A stretch of 64,000 nt of DNA, from the NCBI RefSeq assembly GCF_000147815.2, contig NC_015951.1, forward strand, positions 186,001-250,000. Reading direction: 5' to 3'. This document shows positions 7,759-16,534 of this stretch, in pieces. A program made the translations under genes and the position numbers. Source of the DNA: Streptomyces violaceusniger Tu 4113 (GTDB lineage: Bacteria > Actinomycetota > Actinomycetes > Streptomycetales > Streptomycetaceae). Below the pieces are notes generated by a model, which was given only the letters and a program-made list of their open reading frames with translations, ran no database searches and was not told the origin of the DNA. Numbering within the stretch: position 1 is the first letter of the stretch; the number at the start of each line of letters is the position of its first letter.

Positions 7759-8882
7759 GGCAGCTCCGCGATGATGATGGTGGGCCCTGCGGCGGGGCTG
7801 TCGACCGTGAACCGTCCGTCCAGGGCGGCGACTCGCCGGGCCAAGCCGAGGAGGCCGCCGCCGGTCGGGTCGGCACCGCCTGATCCGTTGTCCTCGATAC
7901 GCACGACGACCATGCTGCCCTGTCGCATGACACGGACAGTGACGAGCGTGGCTCCGGAGTGCTTCGCGGCGTTGGTAACGGCCTCGGCGACCACGAAGTA
8001 GGCCACCGTCTGTATGACGGTGGTCGGTTCGCGGGGTAATTCACAGGTGAGGTGCACCGGGATGCCGGCCCGCTCTGCGACCGTCTCCAACGCCTCGGCG
8101 AGGCCTCCCTCGTCGAGCGCCGCGGGGAAAACACGCCAGGCGACTTCCCGCAACTCAGTCAGCGCCCGCTGGGTCTCCTCATGTGCCTGAATCAGCAGCT
8201 TCCCGGCCTTCTCCGGATCTGAGGTACGGCGGGAACGCCCCAGCAGCATGCCGAGCGCCACCAGACGCTGTTGGACGCCGTCGTGCAGGTCACGTTCGAT
8301 CCGCCGCCGCTCGTCGTGCACGGCCTCGACCACACCTGCCCGGCTGGCCGAGAGTTCGCCGATCCTGACCTTGAGCAGCTCCCGGTCGCTCGGGCCCAGG
8401 AATCGCTTGGCCAACTGCGCGTCCAGCAGACCGATGCCATAGACACCCTGGACAGCAAGGAACAGCAGGAAAAGGCCGCCGAGCGCCGAAAGCAGTACGT
8501 CACCGGGGTGACTGATGTCGCTGAGAACAAACCAGCCCCACACCAGGAACGAGGCGTAGCCGGCGCCGACCAGGGCCACCAGGAGCACGGCTCCGCTGAA
8601 CGCACCGAGGACCCACCGCAACGAGAGATAGGCAAAGGCGGAGCGGTCGGCTCGCGGCACGTCGAGCTCGGCGCCGTACCAGGTAGCCGCACGTCGCCGC
8701 CCAGCCTCGGCCAGCCAACGGGCTCCGCGGAACACCGGGGACTCGGCGCCGGCACGCTGGACCAGCGTGGCCAGCAGCCACAGTCCACCCATGACGACGA
8801 AGGCGAGCTCCACGGGGGCGGCCAACGAGCCCAAGACGACACCCAGTACGACTCGGAGCCAGCGGCCAAGGAGCATGCGCAT
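7749..8882 (-). CDS. Sensor histidine kinase (HisKA_3 type)
   Basis: The 377-aa membrane kinase has four or so hydrophobic segments in the first ~170 residues, the dimerisation/phosphorylation motif RDLHDGVQQRLVALG with the phospho-accepting His, then an HATPase domain with N box EAVTNAAKHSGA and G boxes EDNGSGG and GLLGLARRV. It lacks a large extracellular sensor domain, so it probably senses membrane or envelope state. Start ATG 8882 (MRMLLGRWLR) was chosen because sequence upstream does not look coding. Its partner is the response regulator at 7114-7758. Confidence 0.9.
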   Translation of the reverse strand: MRMLLGRWLRVVLGVVLGSLAAPVELAFVVMGGLWLLATLVQRAGAESPVFRGARWLAEAGRRRAATWYGAELDVPRADRSAFAYLSLRWVLGAFSGAVLLVALVGAGYASFLVWGWFVLSDISHPGDVLLSALGGLFLLFLAVQGVYGIGLLDAQLAKRFLGPSDRELLKVRIGELSASRAGVVEAVHDERRRIERDLHDGVQQRLVALGMLLGRSRRTSDPEKAGKLLIQAHEETQRALTELREVAWRVFPAALDEGGLAEALETVAERAGIPVHLTCELPREPTTVIQTVAYFVVAEAVTNAAKHSGATLVTVRVMRQGSMVVVRIEDNGSGGADPTGGGLLGLARRVAALDGRFTVDSPAAGPTIIIAELPCG

Positions 8883-9005
8883 GACGTGCAACCTAGTCGA
8901 GTAGCCGGTCGTGCGGGACTGCGGAAAACCGCACCGTTGCCCTGAGGGATCCCACCCCGGACTCTGTGGCCGTCCCCATACTGCGGAGACCTCGGCGTTT
9001 CTACC

Positions 9006-9671
9006 GTGAAGTACATGATCCTTATCGCTGCATCCGAGGTGCCCACCGGCGGTGTCGCAGGTTGGGCCGCAAGCCTGATGGAATCCGTCGGCGCCGTCGG
9101 CGCCGGGGTGGCAATCGCCTTGGAGAACCTCTTCCCGCCGCTCCCGAGCGAGGTGATCCTGCCGCTTGCCGGGTTCACGGCGAGTCAAGGAAGAATCAGT
9201 CTCATCGCGGCACTTGCGTGGACGACGGTGGGCTCCGTCGTGGGTGCCATCGCGCTGTACGCGATCGGCGCCCTGCTCGGCAGGGAGCGCATGATCGCCA
9301 TCGCCGTTCGGATCCCCCTCGTGAAGGTCTCCGACATCCACCGGACAGAGGCATGGTTCTCACGGCACGGCACGAAGGCGGTGCTCTTCGGCCGAATGAT
9401 CCCCATCTTCCGCAGCATGATCTCGATCCCGGCCGGCGTCGAGCGGATGCGCCTGCCTGTCTTTCTTGCCCTCACCACGGCGGGAAGCCTCACCTGGAAC
9501 GCCATCTTCGTTCTCGCGGGCTACCTGCTGGGCACGCGTTGGCACCAGGTCACCGATCTCGTCGGCCTCTACTCCAAGGCTGTCTTGGGAGCTGCTGTTC
9601 TCGCAGTGCTCGCGTTTACCGCTGTACGCCTGCTCAGGTCGGGAAAGGGCGATCACCGGGCATCTCAATGA
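9006..9671 (+). CDS. DedA family membrane protein
   Basis: This 221-aa integral membrane protein shows the DedA/SNARE-associated signature: ENLFPPLPSEVILPLAGF near residue 40 and FGRMIPIFRSMISIPAG near residue 130, then hydrophobic C-terminal helices. DedA proteins act in membrane homeostasis, and several flip undecaprenyl phosphate or phospholipid. Start GTG 9006; the ribosome site is weak. It is divergent from the two-component operon and might be its target, which is only a guess from position. Confidence 0.85.
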   Translation: MKYMILIAASEVPTGGVAGWAASLMESVGAVGAGVAIALENLFPPLPSEVILPLAGFTASQGRISLIAALAWTTVGSVVGAIALYAIGALLGRERMIAIAVRIPLVKVSDIHRTEAWFSRHGTKAVLFGRMIPIFRSMISIPAGVERMRLPVFLALTTAGSLTWNAIFVLAGYLLGTRWHQVTDLVGLYSKAVLGAAVLAVLAFTAVRLLRSGKGDHRASQ

Positions 9672-9679
9672 CCTGGTCG

Positions 9680-10084
9680 TTACCGGTTGATGCGGGTTAC
9701 CTCAAGGGATTGGGCGCCTGACTGGGCAAGACGCTGGTTTTCCAAGGTCAGGAACTGAACTTGCTGAGCCAACACGTTGATGCAGAATCGCAGCTCACGC
9801 ACCTCGCGGGCGTGCTCCTGACGAAGCCTGCGCTCTACCGCCTTGAGGGCCTGGACTTCTTCCCTGGGAGTCGGCGAAGGAGCGGCTGCGTCTTCCAGAT
9901 CGGCGACCAGCTTTCGGAACTCGGCTACAACGTGCGGGTGGCGGTAGGCGCTGGCTCTGCTGACGCCGGCTTCCATGGCGAGGGAGGCGACGGTGAGGGA
10001 ACCGTCGCTTCGAGCGGGCTCCCCGCGGAGCAGGCGTTCGCAGGCTGCCTGTAGGGCTGCTGCGGTGGGTTTAGTCGTGGGCAT
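9680..10084 (-). CDS. Tn554-type TnpC-like accessory protein (DUF6262)
   Basis: The 134-aa protein has an N-terminal HTH (LTVASLAMEAGVSRASAYRH) and a C-terminal coiled coil (EEVQALKAVERRLRQEH onward). This matches the small third gene of Tn554-like transposons that follows two tyrosine recombinases. Its ATG 10084 overlaps the end of the recombinase fragment at 10071. Alone it cannot move DNA, and only a recombinase tail remains next to it. Confidence 0.65.
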   Translation of the reverse strand: MPTTKPTAAALQAACERLLRGEPARSDGSLTVASLAMEAGVSRASAYRHPHVVAEFRKLVADLEDAAAPSPTPREEVQALKAVERRLRQEHAREVRELRFCINVLAQQVQFLTLENQRLAQSGAQSLEVTRINR

Positions 10085-10445
10085 GGTCGATCCCCTCGAT
10101 GACCTTCGTGACGTCGCTGAGGTGCTGCCGTAAAGCTGTGCGCTGCAGGTCGGACAGCCCGACAAAGACCAGCGCACGTTCGGTGTCGTCCCGTGCCGCT
10201 TCCCAACCCCGTCGATGGCGGGTAGTGATGGTCGCATTCCCGCAACGATCGGGACGGCAGTTGTTGAGCATGGGCTGGTCCGCGCCGCCCATGGTCCGGC
10301 AGACGGCGGTCTCGGGCTGGTAGTAGCAGTCGTTCAGCGTCCCGACGTGCAGAGTGCGTGCCGATGTCTTGAGCATGGCATGGAGTCGGCGCTCGTCGAC
10401 CACTCGCCCCGGGAAGTCCTCGACGAGGCTCCCTGGACGGGCTCA
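10071..10445 (-). pseudogene. C-terminal remnant of transposon tyrosine recombinase
   Basis: A frame of about 124 codons ends at 10071 and has an in-frame TGA directly upstream at about 10446, so the catalytic part is gone. The remaining tail contains a cysteine-rich segment (NDCYYQPETAVC, CRPDRC) like the ends of Streptomyces Tn554-type integrases. The gene order recombinase then DUF6262-like protein supports the assignment. The break point lies 28 bases from the large palindrome at 10473-10503. Confidence 0.55.
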
Positions 10446-10472
10446 AGCCGCGTATAAGAGTTCGATCTCTCG

Positions 10473-10503
10473 CCGTCGATTATCACGGCGTAATAATCGA
10501 CGG
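10473..10503. repeat. Extended palindrome with parS-like core
   Basis: An 11-bp perfect inverted repeat (CCGTCGATTAT at 10473-10483 and ATAATCGACGG at 10493-10503) encloses TATCACGGCGTAATA (10481-10495). That core matches the parS-like sites near parA with one change. It sits at the truncated edge of the Tn554-like remnant. Confidence 0.6.
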
Positions 10504-10636
10504 CCGGACGTCCTGCAGCAGGCGGCCACCCCGCCGTTGCTGACCCCCTCCTCCTGCCGGCCCTCATCCATCCCGACACCGACGCCGGCCTCACCAGCAC
10601 CCTGCTCTGCACCAGGAACCGGAACCTCAGCTCCTG

Positions 10637-11686
10637 TTAGAACGGGCGGGCGTACGGGTGTTCTTTCACCTGGTCGTAGATCCTGCGCAGCCACGGTTCC
10701 CGGACCGCGGGGATCCGTGCCAGCGTGTGGAGGAACACGCCCCAGTCGGGCCGCAGCGGCTCCCACGGATGCTGCGGAAGCGGATCGTCGCGTTGGACAC
10801 CGTCGGGGAGTCCACCTGTCACGGGGAGCAGGAGCGCTTCGCCAGGAAAGGCCAGTTGCTTCCATGCAGCAGCGGGCATGGGCACGGTCTTGGCGGTAGT
10901 GGAGGCGAGCCACCTCTCCCCCGTCTGTGGGTGCTGTGGCACCAGCAAAATGCGGCGCGTCGATTCCCGGGCCGGAAGGCCCGGTCCCGCCAGCGCCACA
11001 GTCTTCGCCGGCGCCGCAGTGGGGAGCAGCGCATTGAGTGCGTGGTCGAACGTATCCGTGATCGGGCCGTTGGGCAGAGCCACGGGTATGCCTTCTGAGG
11101 CTGCCAGCAGGTGTGCCAGCCCGGCTCCCACGGCCGCAGCCCACTGTGGGTTCCAACTGCCATCTGGGGCGACTGGCGATACAGCCTGCCACTTCTGCCA
11201 TTCCCAACCGGTGATCCCGCCGGTGGGCTGGTTGTCGCGCAGGGCACGTACGGCGTTCGGGACGAACCACACCGCCTGCCACAGCGAACAGTCGTCTATA
11301 CGGGTGGCCACCGGCTGACCGCACTGCGCGCAGGCGAGGTTCAGGCCGTCGCGCCCGTCCAGCCCGCAGCAGTAGCCGCCGCATCGATCAGGGATGAGGA
11401 CCGTGCCGCGCGCATCACCGGGTGCGATGACGATCGCTCCCGGGGGACCGAAGGAGAGCGACGCTGGCGCGAACACGCCGCGAGCTGCTGCGTCGTCCTC
11501 GCTGATCTCACCCCACGGGCGCCACGGCGGCCCGGAGGGCTCCGAGTCCACGGCATACGTCCCGGGCTCCATAAGGACGGGGAGCAGTCGGTGGCCCCAC
11601 TTCTGATGGGCGTGGACAGGCAGCGCGACCTGTGCGAGCTGGCTACTAAGGACAGCGTCGCATCCCGCACACACGAATACCGTCAT
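10637..11686 (-). CDS. Hypothetical zinc-binding protein, 349 aa
   Basis: ATG 11686 follows a GGGGAGG ribosome site. The product opens MTVFVCAGCDAVLS and carries further cysteine pairs in CGGYCCGLDG and CAQCGQPVATRIDDC, so a bound zinc is likely. There is no signal peptide or membrane segment. The C-terminal half has many proline- and tryptophan-rich stretches (HPWEPLRPDWGVFLHTLAR). I do not recognise a characterised homologue, and the neighbouring genes are remnants that give no context. Confidence 0.6.
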   Translation of the reverse strand: MTVFVCAGCDAVLSSQLAQVALPVHAHQKWGHRLLPVLMEPGTYAVDSEPSGPPWRPWGEISEDDAAARGVFAPASLSFGPPGAIVIAPGDARGTVLIPDRCGGYCCGLDGRDGLNLACAQCGQPVATRIDDCSLWQAVWFVPNAVRALRDNQPTGGITGWEWQKWQAVSPVAPDGSWNPQWAAAVGAGLAHLLAASEGIPVALPNGPITDTFDHALNALLPTAAPAKTVALAGPGLPARESTRRILLVPQHPQTGERWLASTTAKTVPMPAAAWKQLAFPGEALLLPVTGGLPDGVQRDDPLPQHPWEPLRPDWGVFLHTLARIPAVREPWLRRIYDQVKEHPYARPF

Positions 11687-12082
11687 CCACCTCCCCGCCT
11701 CTGCCACGCGGATTATCTCGGTCGCGCGTTCCATGGCCAACGGCTTTATCTATCGCCACGGGGCGTCGACAGGCAGTTGCGCGGGCGCACCGGAGCCGTC
11801 TTGGCCACCGATGCGCCGCCAAGCATCCCTCCCTGCCACCCTCGCCGACGTGCAGCTCGGCCGCCGTCTCCTACCCTGCGGCCACGCAGCCGACCTGGCC
11901 ACCGCCGCCCAGCATCAGGCCCAGTTCGACGCGTAGGTAGTCGACGCGCTGCGCGGCGTCGACTCCCCCTCCCAGCCACTGCCTGAAGGACCTCTGCGCC
12001 GCGCCAAGCCTGGCCTGCGCCACCGGCCTGCGCCACCGGCCGGGGCGGAGCCGCAGCCCCTCCCACACCAAGCAAGGAAGGA
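11687..12082. other. Intergenic stretch with one short open frame
   Basis: Apart from one possible short gene nothing stands out. ATG 11811 to TAG 11936 (+) gives 41 residues ending LLPCGHAADLATAAQHQAQF; the composition is plausible for a plasmid protein fragment, but there is no ribosome site or homologue I know. GC-rich pairs near 12000-12060 could fold but do not form a clean terminator. Confidence 0.25.
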
Positions 12083-12504
12083 GATGGGCCGTCAAGTCGC
12101 AATGCGAGTTCTACGAGGTAGACGTCCCGATACGGGACACCGCCAACCCGGCCTTGCGAAGTGCACGCCTTCACCAGCGAGGCGGACTCCCTCACCGCGG
12201 CCCTCCGGCGCGCGCATCCGGACGTTTGCCCGCGAGGCCTACGATCTGCCTCCGCAGTTCGACCCGGCTACCGAAGCCGGGCAGATCTGGGCGTCTCGCT
12301 ACGACCACCACCGTCTACGGGCGGCCGGTCGACGAGCAGCTCGAGGCCGGCGGTGACAGGGAGCTGCTCGACCTGTGGCTGATGCGGACGGGGTTCCGAC
12401 TCCACGAGTATGCCGCGACGGCACGGGTCGGCCACGGCGCTTTCACTGGCCGGCCCCGGACTTACGACAAGCGTCTCTCGGGGCTGGGTTGCCCTGGTGC
12501 GTGA
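12083..12504 (+). pseudogene. Frameshifted plasmid gene remnant
   Basis: Coding-like segments follow one another in different frames: FYEVDVPIRDTANPAL (about 12105-12155), VHAFTSEADSLTAALRRAH (from 12160), AREAYDLPPQFDPATEAG (about 12225-12290) and ELLDLWLMRTGFRLHEYA (about 12360-12420). Together they look like one gene broken by indels, with its end running into the 3' end of the convergent CHAT gene. Family unknown; the first segment is related to the fragment at 5123. Confidence 0.4.
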
Positions 12505-15500
12505 AGGCGGCCCAGTGGTGGATCTGGTCCAGGCCCGGGCCGGTCGCCTCGTAGAGCAGCTCACCGCGGAGGGTGGGCGGCGGGGTGCGGTCCGGGTCCA
12601 GCATCCACAGTTGGGTGGCGCGCAGGGCGTCGGGCGGCGCCAGGCCCTCGGCGGCCAGGAAGTGGTGGAAGACGGCCATCATCACGGCCGTTTGGCTGTC
12701 GCGCACCGCCCAGCGGGAGCCGACCGCGTCGGCCGCGCCGCGGGTCACTAGGGCGGTGGCGAGGGTGAGCGACTCGTCGTGGTCCCGGGTGCTCAGGTCG
12801 GTCTCGCAGGCGCTGAGCACGATCAGGGGCCCGGTCGTGTCCGGCGGCCGGTCGGCGGCGCCGTCCAGGAGGCGGGCCACGGTCAGCAGGCCCGAGTCGG
12901 GTTCGGTGTCCGGCCCGGCGGCCAGTCGCAGCGCGGACCGGGTGGGGTGTGGACCGGCCACGGCGTGGCAGGAGATGTGCACAACGGATGCCGTAGCGTC
13001 GCCGCCGGGCAGAACGGCGAGCAGGTCATCGGGGGTGCCGGGGGCGTCCTCGGGCTCGTCGGAGGCGAGGAACGCGCCGTAGCGCAGGGCGTCGGGGTAG
13101 CAGGCGGTGCGCAGGGCGTCGGTCTCGGTCTCGGCCCACAGCAGGGTGAGGTCCGGGTCGGCGACCAGAACCTGACGGTCGGTGGCAGGCAGCCGCCGGC
13201 GCCGCGCGGCTCGCAGGAACTGGGCCCCGGAAGGGGCGTAACTGAAGACCGCGTCCTGACAGGCAAACCGATGACCGGGGTCCCCGGTCGCCCGCGGTCG
13301 CCGAGCCGCATGCCACGCCACGGCCCCGAGCGGCCCACACGGGACGAGCACGATCCGTGGCGGCCGGAGGGTCGGGCCGGGGGCGTTGCTACCGGACGGG
13401 TTCGCGTCCCCTTCGGACAAGCCCGGGGAGTCCCCGCCGAGCGGGCCCAAGGTGTCCCCGTCGGACGGGCGCAGAGCATCCCCCTCCGACGAACCCAAGG
13501 CATTCAGCAGCGGCCCGATGGCCGCCTCCCATGCCCAGTCGCACAGGTCGACCAGCGCCGCCTGCCAGTGACGCTCGGTCTGTCGGCTGGGGTGTTGCGC
13601 GGGGTCGACGGCTGCGCCGGATCGGTCGGCGGCGGCTTCCAGATAGCGGTCCAGCGGGGCGCTGCCGGTGCTCAGCAGCCGTGGCAGCGGTAGGACTTGG
13701 GGCTGGACGGAGTCAGGCCGGACAATCAGCGCGAAACCTGGGGCGGGGTAGCGCAGGCCCTGTCCGGGCACGAGGTAGACCAGCGCGTCAGTCCGCGTCG
13801 CGGCCAGGCCGGCCGCGAGTTCGGCCACCTCCGGCACGCCGAGCACCGCCTCCGCGCTGTCACCCCGGGCGCCCAGCGCGTTGAGCGCCATCCGGCGCAG
13901 CGCCCCCGTCATCCGGGGACCGGCGGCGTCTGGCGAGGCCGTGGCGGCGGTCTGGGCGAGCCACCGTCGGGCCAGTTCGAGGTGGCCGTCGGCCGCCAGC
14001 AGGTCGGGGATGTTGCGGGAGGCAGCTGCGGCACGCAGCACCATGGCACGGCCGAGTTCCAGGGCCCGCACCGCCTCGTCTGGGCGGCCGGACAGCCAGG
14101 TGGCTCCGAACGCCAGCCGTCGGCTCAGGACCGCCCCGTCCCGGGCCGCCGCGAGGCCGTGTTCGGCACCGAGTTGGAGCAGGACGTCGGCGGCCAGTTC
14201 TGTCAGCGCCTGGTGGGTGATGTCCAGCGTGGTCCGCAGGTCCGCAGCGCGGTGCGGACCGTCGCGCCGACTGCGCCAGAGGTGGGCCTCTGACAGCTTC
14301 TCCAGGATCTCGCGCCGGTGGACCGAGGCGTGTCCTCCGGAGATCAGGTGGCGTACCGGGGTCAGCTCGGCGATGGTCCGGTCCAGCAGTGCCGGTTCCC
14401 CGAACTGCTGGAAACCCGTCATCAGCAGCAGGCCGAGCTGCGCCCGCGCCAGATACTCCTGATCGTGGTTGAGGCGGGGGTCCTCCAGGGCGCGGCGCAG
14501 CTCTGCGTCGGCGTCGGCGAGCGCCCGGTCGAGTGCGGCCCGGCCCTCGTCCGGTGGTCCCTGACGGATCGTGAGCAGCGTCGGCTTCAGCGAGTTCTCG
14601 CCAGCCCGCTCTGCCTCGCCGAGGTAGTGGGCGGCGAGGCGCTCTCCGGCCGGGTCCGGCCGGTGCTGGGCGCGGATACGGTGGGCCTCGGCGAGGACGC
14701 TCGCCAGCTTGCCACGCTCCGCGCTGTCCGGCGGCAGAGCTTTGTAACGGCTGGTCAGCTCCTCAAGCAGCTCGGGCAGCCCGGTCGGATCGCCGCTGGC
14801 GCGCATCCGATCGAGTTCGAGACCGGCCCAGGACAGCGTGAGGTCGCTCGCGGAGCTCGACCCGTCCGGCCCTTCCGACGCATCCGGCGCGGAGCCGTCC
14901 CGCGCTGCGGCGGCCCGCAGCCCCCTGGCGATCGCCAAAGCGGCCTCGGCGTCCTGGTGGTTGCCGTCGGCAGCGGACTGGGCCAGGACCTCGGCCAGGG
15001 TGGAGCGGGCGGTGGTGGCCAGCGGGTTGTCCTCGGGGACCGAGCCGATCGAGTCCCGCAGCAGCGCGGCGGCCCGTTCCAGATGCCCCGGGTCGCCGCT
15101 GCGGTAGGCCAGCAGCCGGTCGAGGTTGGCGGCCAACGTCCGTTCGCGGAGTCCCAGTTCATCGGAGAAGTCCCGGGTCCAGTCGTCGAGGTGTGGTACC
15201 AGTCCCGGGTCCAGATTGAGGGCGACGGGCCACTGGACGCGGTCGACGCACTCCGGCTCCAACACGGCCGGGTCCAGCTCGTCGAAGTCCACACTGCCCG
15301 GCACCAGCATATCTGTCACCAGCAGCAGGTACGCGTGGAGCTTGGCGACGTGGGTCCGCTCCGGGGTGTTCGGCGGCAGCTCGGGCAGCGCCTGCCGGGC
15401 CAGTTCGGCGGCCCGGCGAACGCCCCGGACGCGGGCGGCGGGGGTGCCCGCGCTCGGTCCGACCGCGCGGACGAGTACGTCCAGCAGCTCGATACCGACC

Positions 15501-16195
15501 GGATCCAGCTGCAATTCGGTCAGCGTGCCCCCGATGTCCCGTCCCGGTTTGGAGCTGTACAGCTCCGTGGTCAGCCACACCAGCAGGCGGGTGAACCGCG
15601 CGGTGCTGAGGGAGGAGGCCAGGGACACCAGACCATGGACGGCTTCGGCGACCGGATCGGCGGGCGGTCGCGCCAGCGAGCGGTCGATCCGCTGCCGCAC
15701 CGCAGCGGTTGTCTCGTGGAAGTCCGGGCTCATCGGGGCACACTCGAGGCGCTCGACGACCTTCCGGGCCTCCGTCAGATCCGCTCGCGGCGGTTCGGGT
15801 GCCACGGCCACGGCCCCGCCCAGCAGCAGGCCGACCAACACCGTCCGGGACTCGACCGCCGGCAGGTGGTCGACCGGCAGGGCGCGGTCGGCCCAGCGCA
15901 GGTAGCGCAGCGCCGTCTCACGTTCCCCGGGGTCCGCGTCGCCGTCGTGGCTGCAGCGCACTCCGAGCAGTGCTCCCAGTTGGGGTACGACGAACGCCCG
16001 GGCCGCATGGTCCGGCGGCAATAGCCCCTCGACGGATGTCAGCCGGTCGATCACCCGGCGCAGCGCGGCGGAGCGTAAAAGGCCGTCGATGTCGCCGTTC
16101 AGCAGATCCCGGGCCTCTCGGACGGCGGCGATAGCCTGCTCCACCAGCGCGTCCGGCGTGCCGTCGCCGGCCGGGTGTCCTCCCTTGTCGGTCAT
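12443..16195 (-). CDS. CHAT-domain caspase-like protease with long helical N-terminus
   Basis: The 1250-aa protein has a C-terminal CHAT peptidase domain. The catalytic His1077 is in HISCHA and Cys1130 in LSACETD, and the following ASALVxxGA-type segment (LATALVTRGAADAVGSRWAV) is intact. About 900 preceding residues are alpha-helical, alanine/leucine-rich and TPR-like, probably a sensor or scaffold. A glycine/serine/aspartate linker with short repeats (about residues 945-985) joins the halves. CHAT proteases act in programmed cell death and anti-phage or conflict systems. The gene is divergent from parA, with the parS cluster in the shared 339-bp gap. ATG 16195 has GGAGGGGGA upstream. Confidence 0.85.
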   Translation of the reverse strand: MTDKGGHPAGDGTPDALVEQAIAAVREARDLLNGDIDGLLRSAALRRVIDRLTSVEGLLPPDHAARAFVVPQLGALLGVRCSHDGDADPGERETALRYLRWADRALPVDHLPAVESRTVLVGLLLGGAVAVAPEPPRADLTEARKVVERLECAPMSPDFHETTAAVRQRIDRSLARPPADPVAEAVHGLVSLASSLSTARFTRLLVWLTTELYSSKPGRDIGGTLTELQLDPVGIELLDVLVRAVGPSAGTPAARVRGVRRAAELARQALPELPPNTPERTHVAKLHAYLLLVTDMLVPGSVDFDELDPAVLEPECVDRVQWPVALNLDPGLVPHLDDWTRDFSDELGLRERTLAANLDRLLAYRSGDPGHLERAAALLRDSIGSVPEDNPLATTARSTLAEVLAQSAADGNHQDAEAALAIARGLRAAAARDGSAPDASEGPDGSSSASDLTLSWAGLELDRMRASGDPTGLPELLEELTSRYKALPPDSAERGKLASVLAEAHRIRAQHRPDPAGERLAAHYLGEAERAGENSLKPTLLTIRQGPPDEGRAALDRALADADAELRRALEDPRLNHDQEYLARAQLGLLLMTGFQQFGEPALLDRTIAELTPVRHLISGGHASVHRREILEKLSEAHLWRSRRDGPHRAADLRTTLDITHQALTELAADVLLQLGAEHGLAAARDGAVLSRRLAFGATWLSGRPDEAVRALELGRAMVLRAAAASRNIPDLLAADGHLELARRWLAQTAATASPDAAGPRMTGALRRMALNALGARGDSAEAVLGVPEVAELAAGLAATRTDALVYLVPGQGLRYPAPGFALIVRPDSVQPQVLPLPRLLSTGSAPLDRYLEAAADRSGAAVDPAQHPSRQTERHWQAALVDLCDWAWEAAIGPLLNALGSSEGDALRPSDGDTLGPLGGDSPGLSEGDANPSGSNAPGPTLRPPRIVLVPCGPLGAVAWHAARRPRATGDPGHRFACQDAVFSYAPSGAQFLRAARRRRLPATDRQVLVADPDLTLLWAETETDALRTACYPDALRYGAFLASDEPEDAPGTPDDLLAVLPGGDATASVVHISCHAVAGPHPTRSALRLAAGPDTEPDSGLLTVARLLDGAADRPPDTTGPLIVLSACETDLSTRDHDESLTLATALVTRGAADAVGSRWAVRDSQTAVMMAVFHHFLAAEGLAPPDALRATQLWMLDPDRTPPPTLRGELLYEATGPGLDQIHHWAAFTHQGNPAPRDACRKSGAGQ

Positions 16196-16534
16196 CGCGT
16201 CCCCCTCCGCCCTCGCGCGGCTGATGCGGCGTCCGTTCCCTTCCACCGGAGGCTGGCCCGGGAAGTGCCCTCGGAAGCATCCAGCGGTCGGCCGCCGCCG
16301 TGGTGACAGTCCTCTCGGTGCGTCGGCACCGCGAGAGCATTATCACGGCGTGATACTCCCCCGGACTACGTTCTGCCGCGCGTGGCTATCACGGCGTGAT
16401 AGTTGGGAGCGCCTGGCTCGGACCCGAGGGAAGGCAGACGTGATTATCACGCCGTGATGGCTGAAGCCCACTGACTCTACCTAGGTAACGTGTCAATGCT
16501 TGATTCGATCACGTTCGTTAGTAAGGTGTCAGGC
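16196..16534. promoter_or_regulatory. Divergent CHAT/parA intergenic region
   Basis: These 339 bases hold the start regions of the CHAT gene (-) and parA (+) and the three clustered parS-like palindromes. Just before parA is a direct repeat GTAACGTGTCA (about 16487) and GTAAGGTGTCA (about 16521), which could be an autoregulatory operator for the DNA-binding N-terminus of ParA. I could not assign promoter boxes. Confidence 0.5.
16341..16459. promoter_or_regulatory. parS: Cluster of three parS-like centromere sites
   Basis: Two perfect palindromes TATCACGGCGTGATA at 16341-16355 and 16387-16401, and TATCACGCCGTGATG at 16445-16459 (one base off). Spacing start to start is 46 and 58 bases. They lie 76-180 bases upstream of parA, the usual place for the ParB-binding centromere of a plasmid partition system. 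The motif is not the chromosomal Streptomyces parS, which favours a plasmid-specific ParB. Confidence 0.8.

Noticed and set aside
14318..16024. Long plus-strand open frame of 568 codons inside the CHAT gene
   Set aside because: It is the complement of a well-supported coding frame; residue composition (Gly, Gln, Arg, Val rich) and lack of domains mark it as a shadow.
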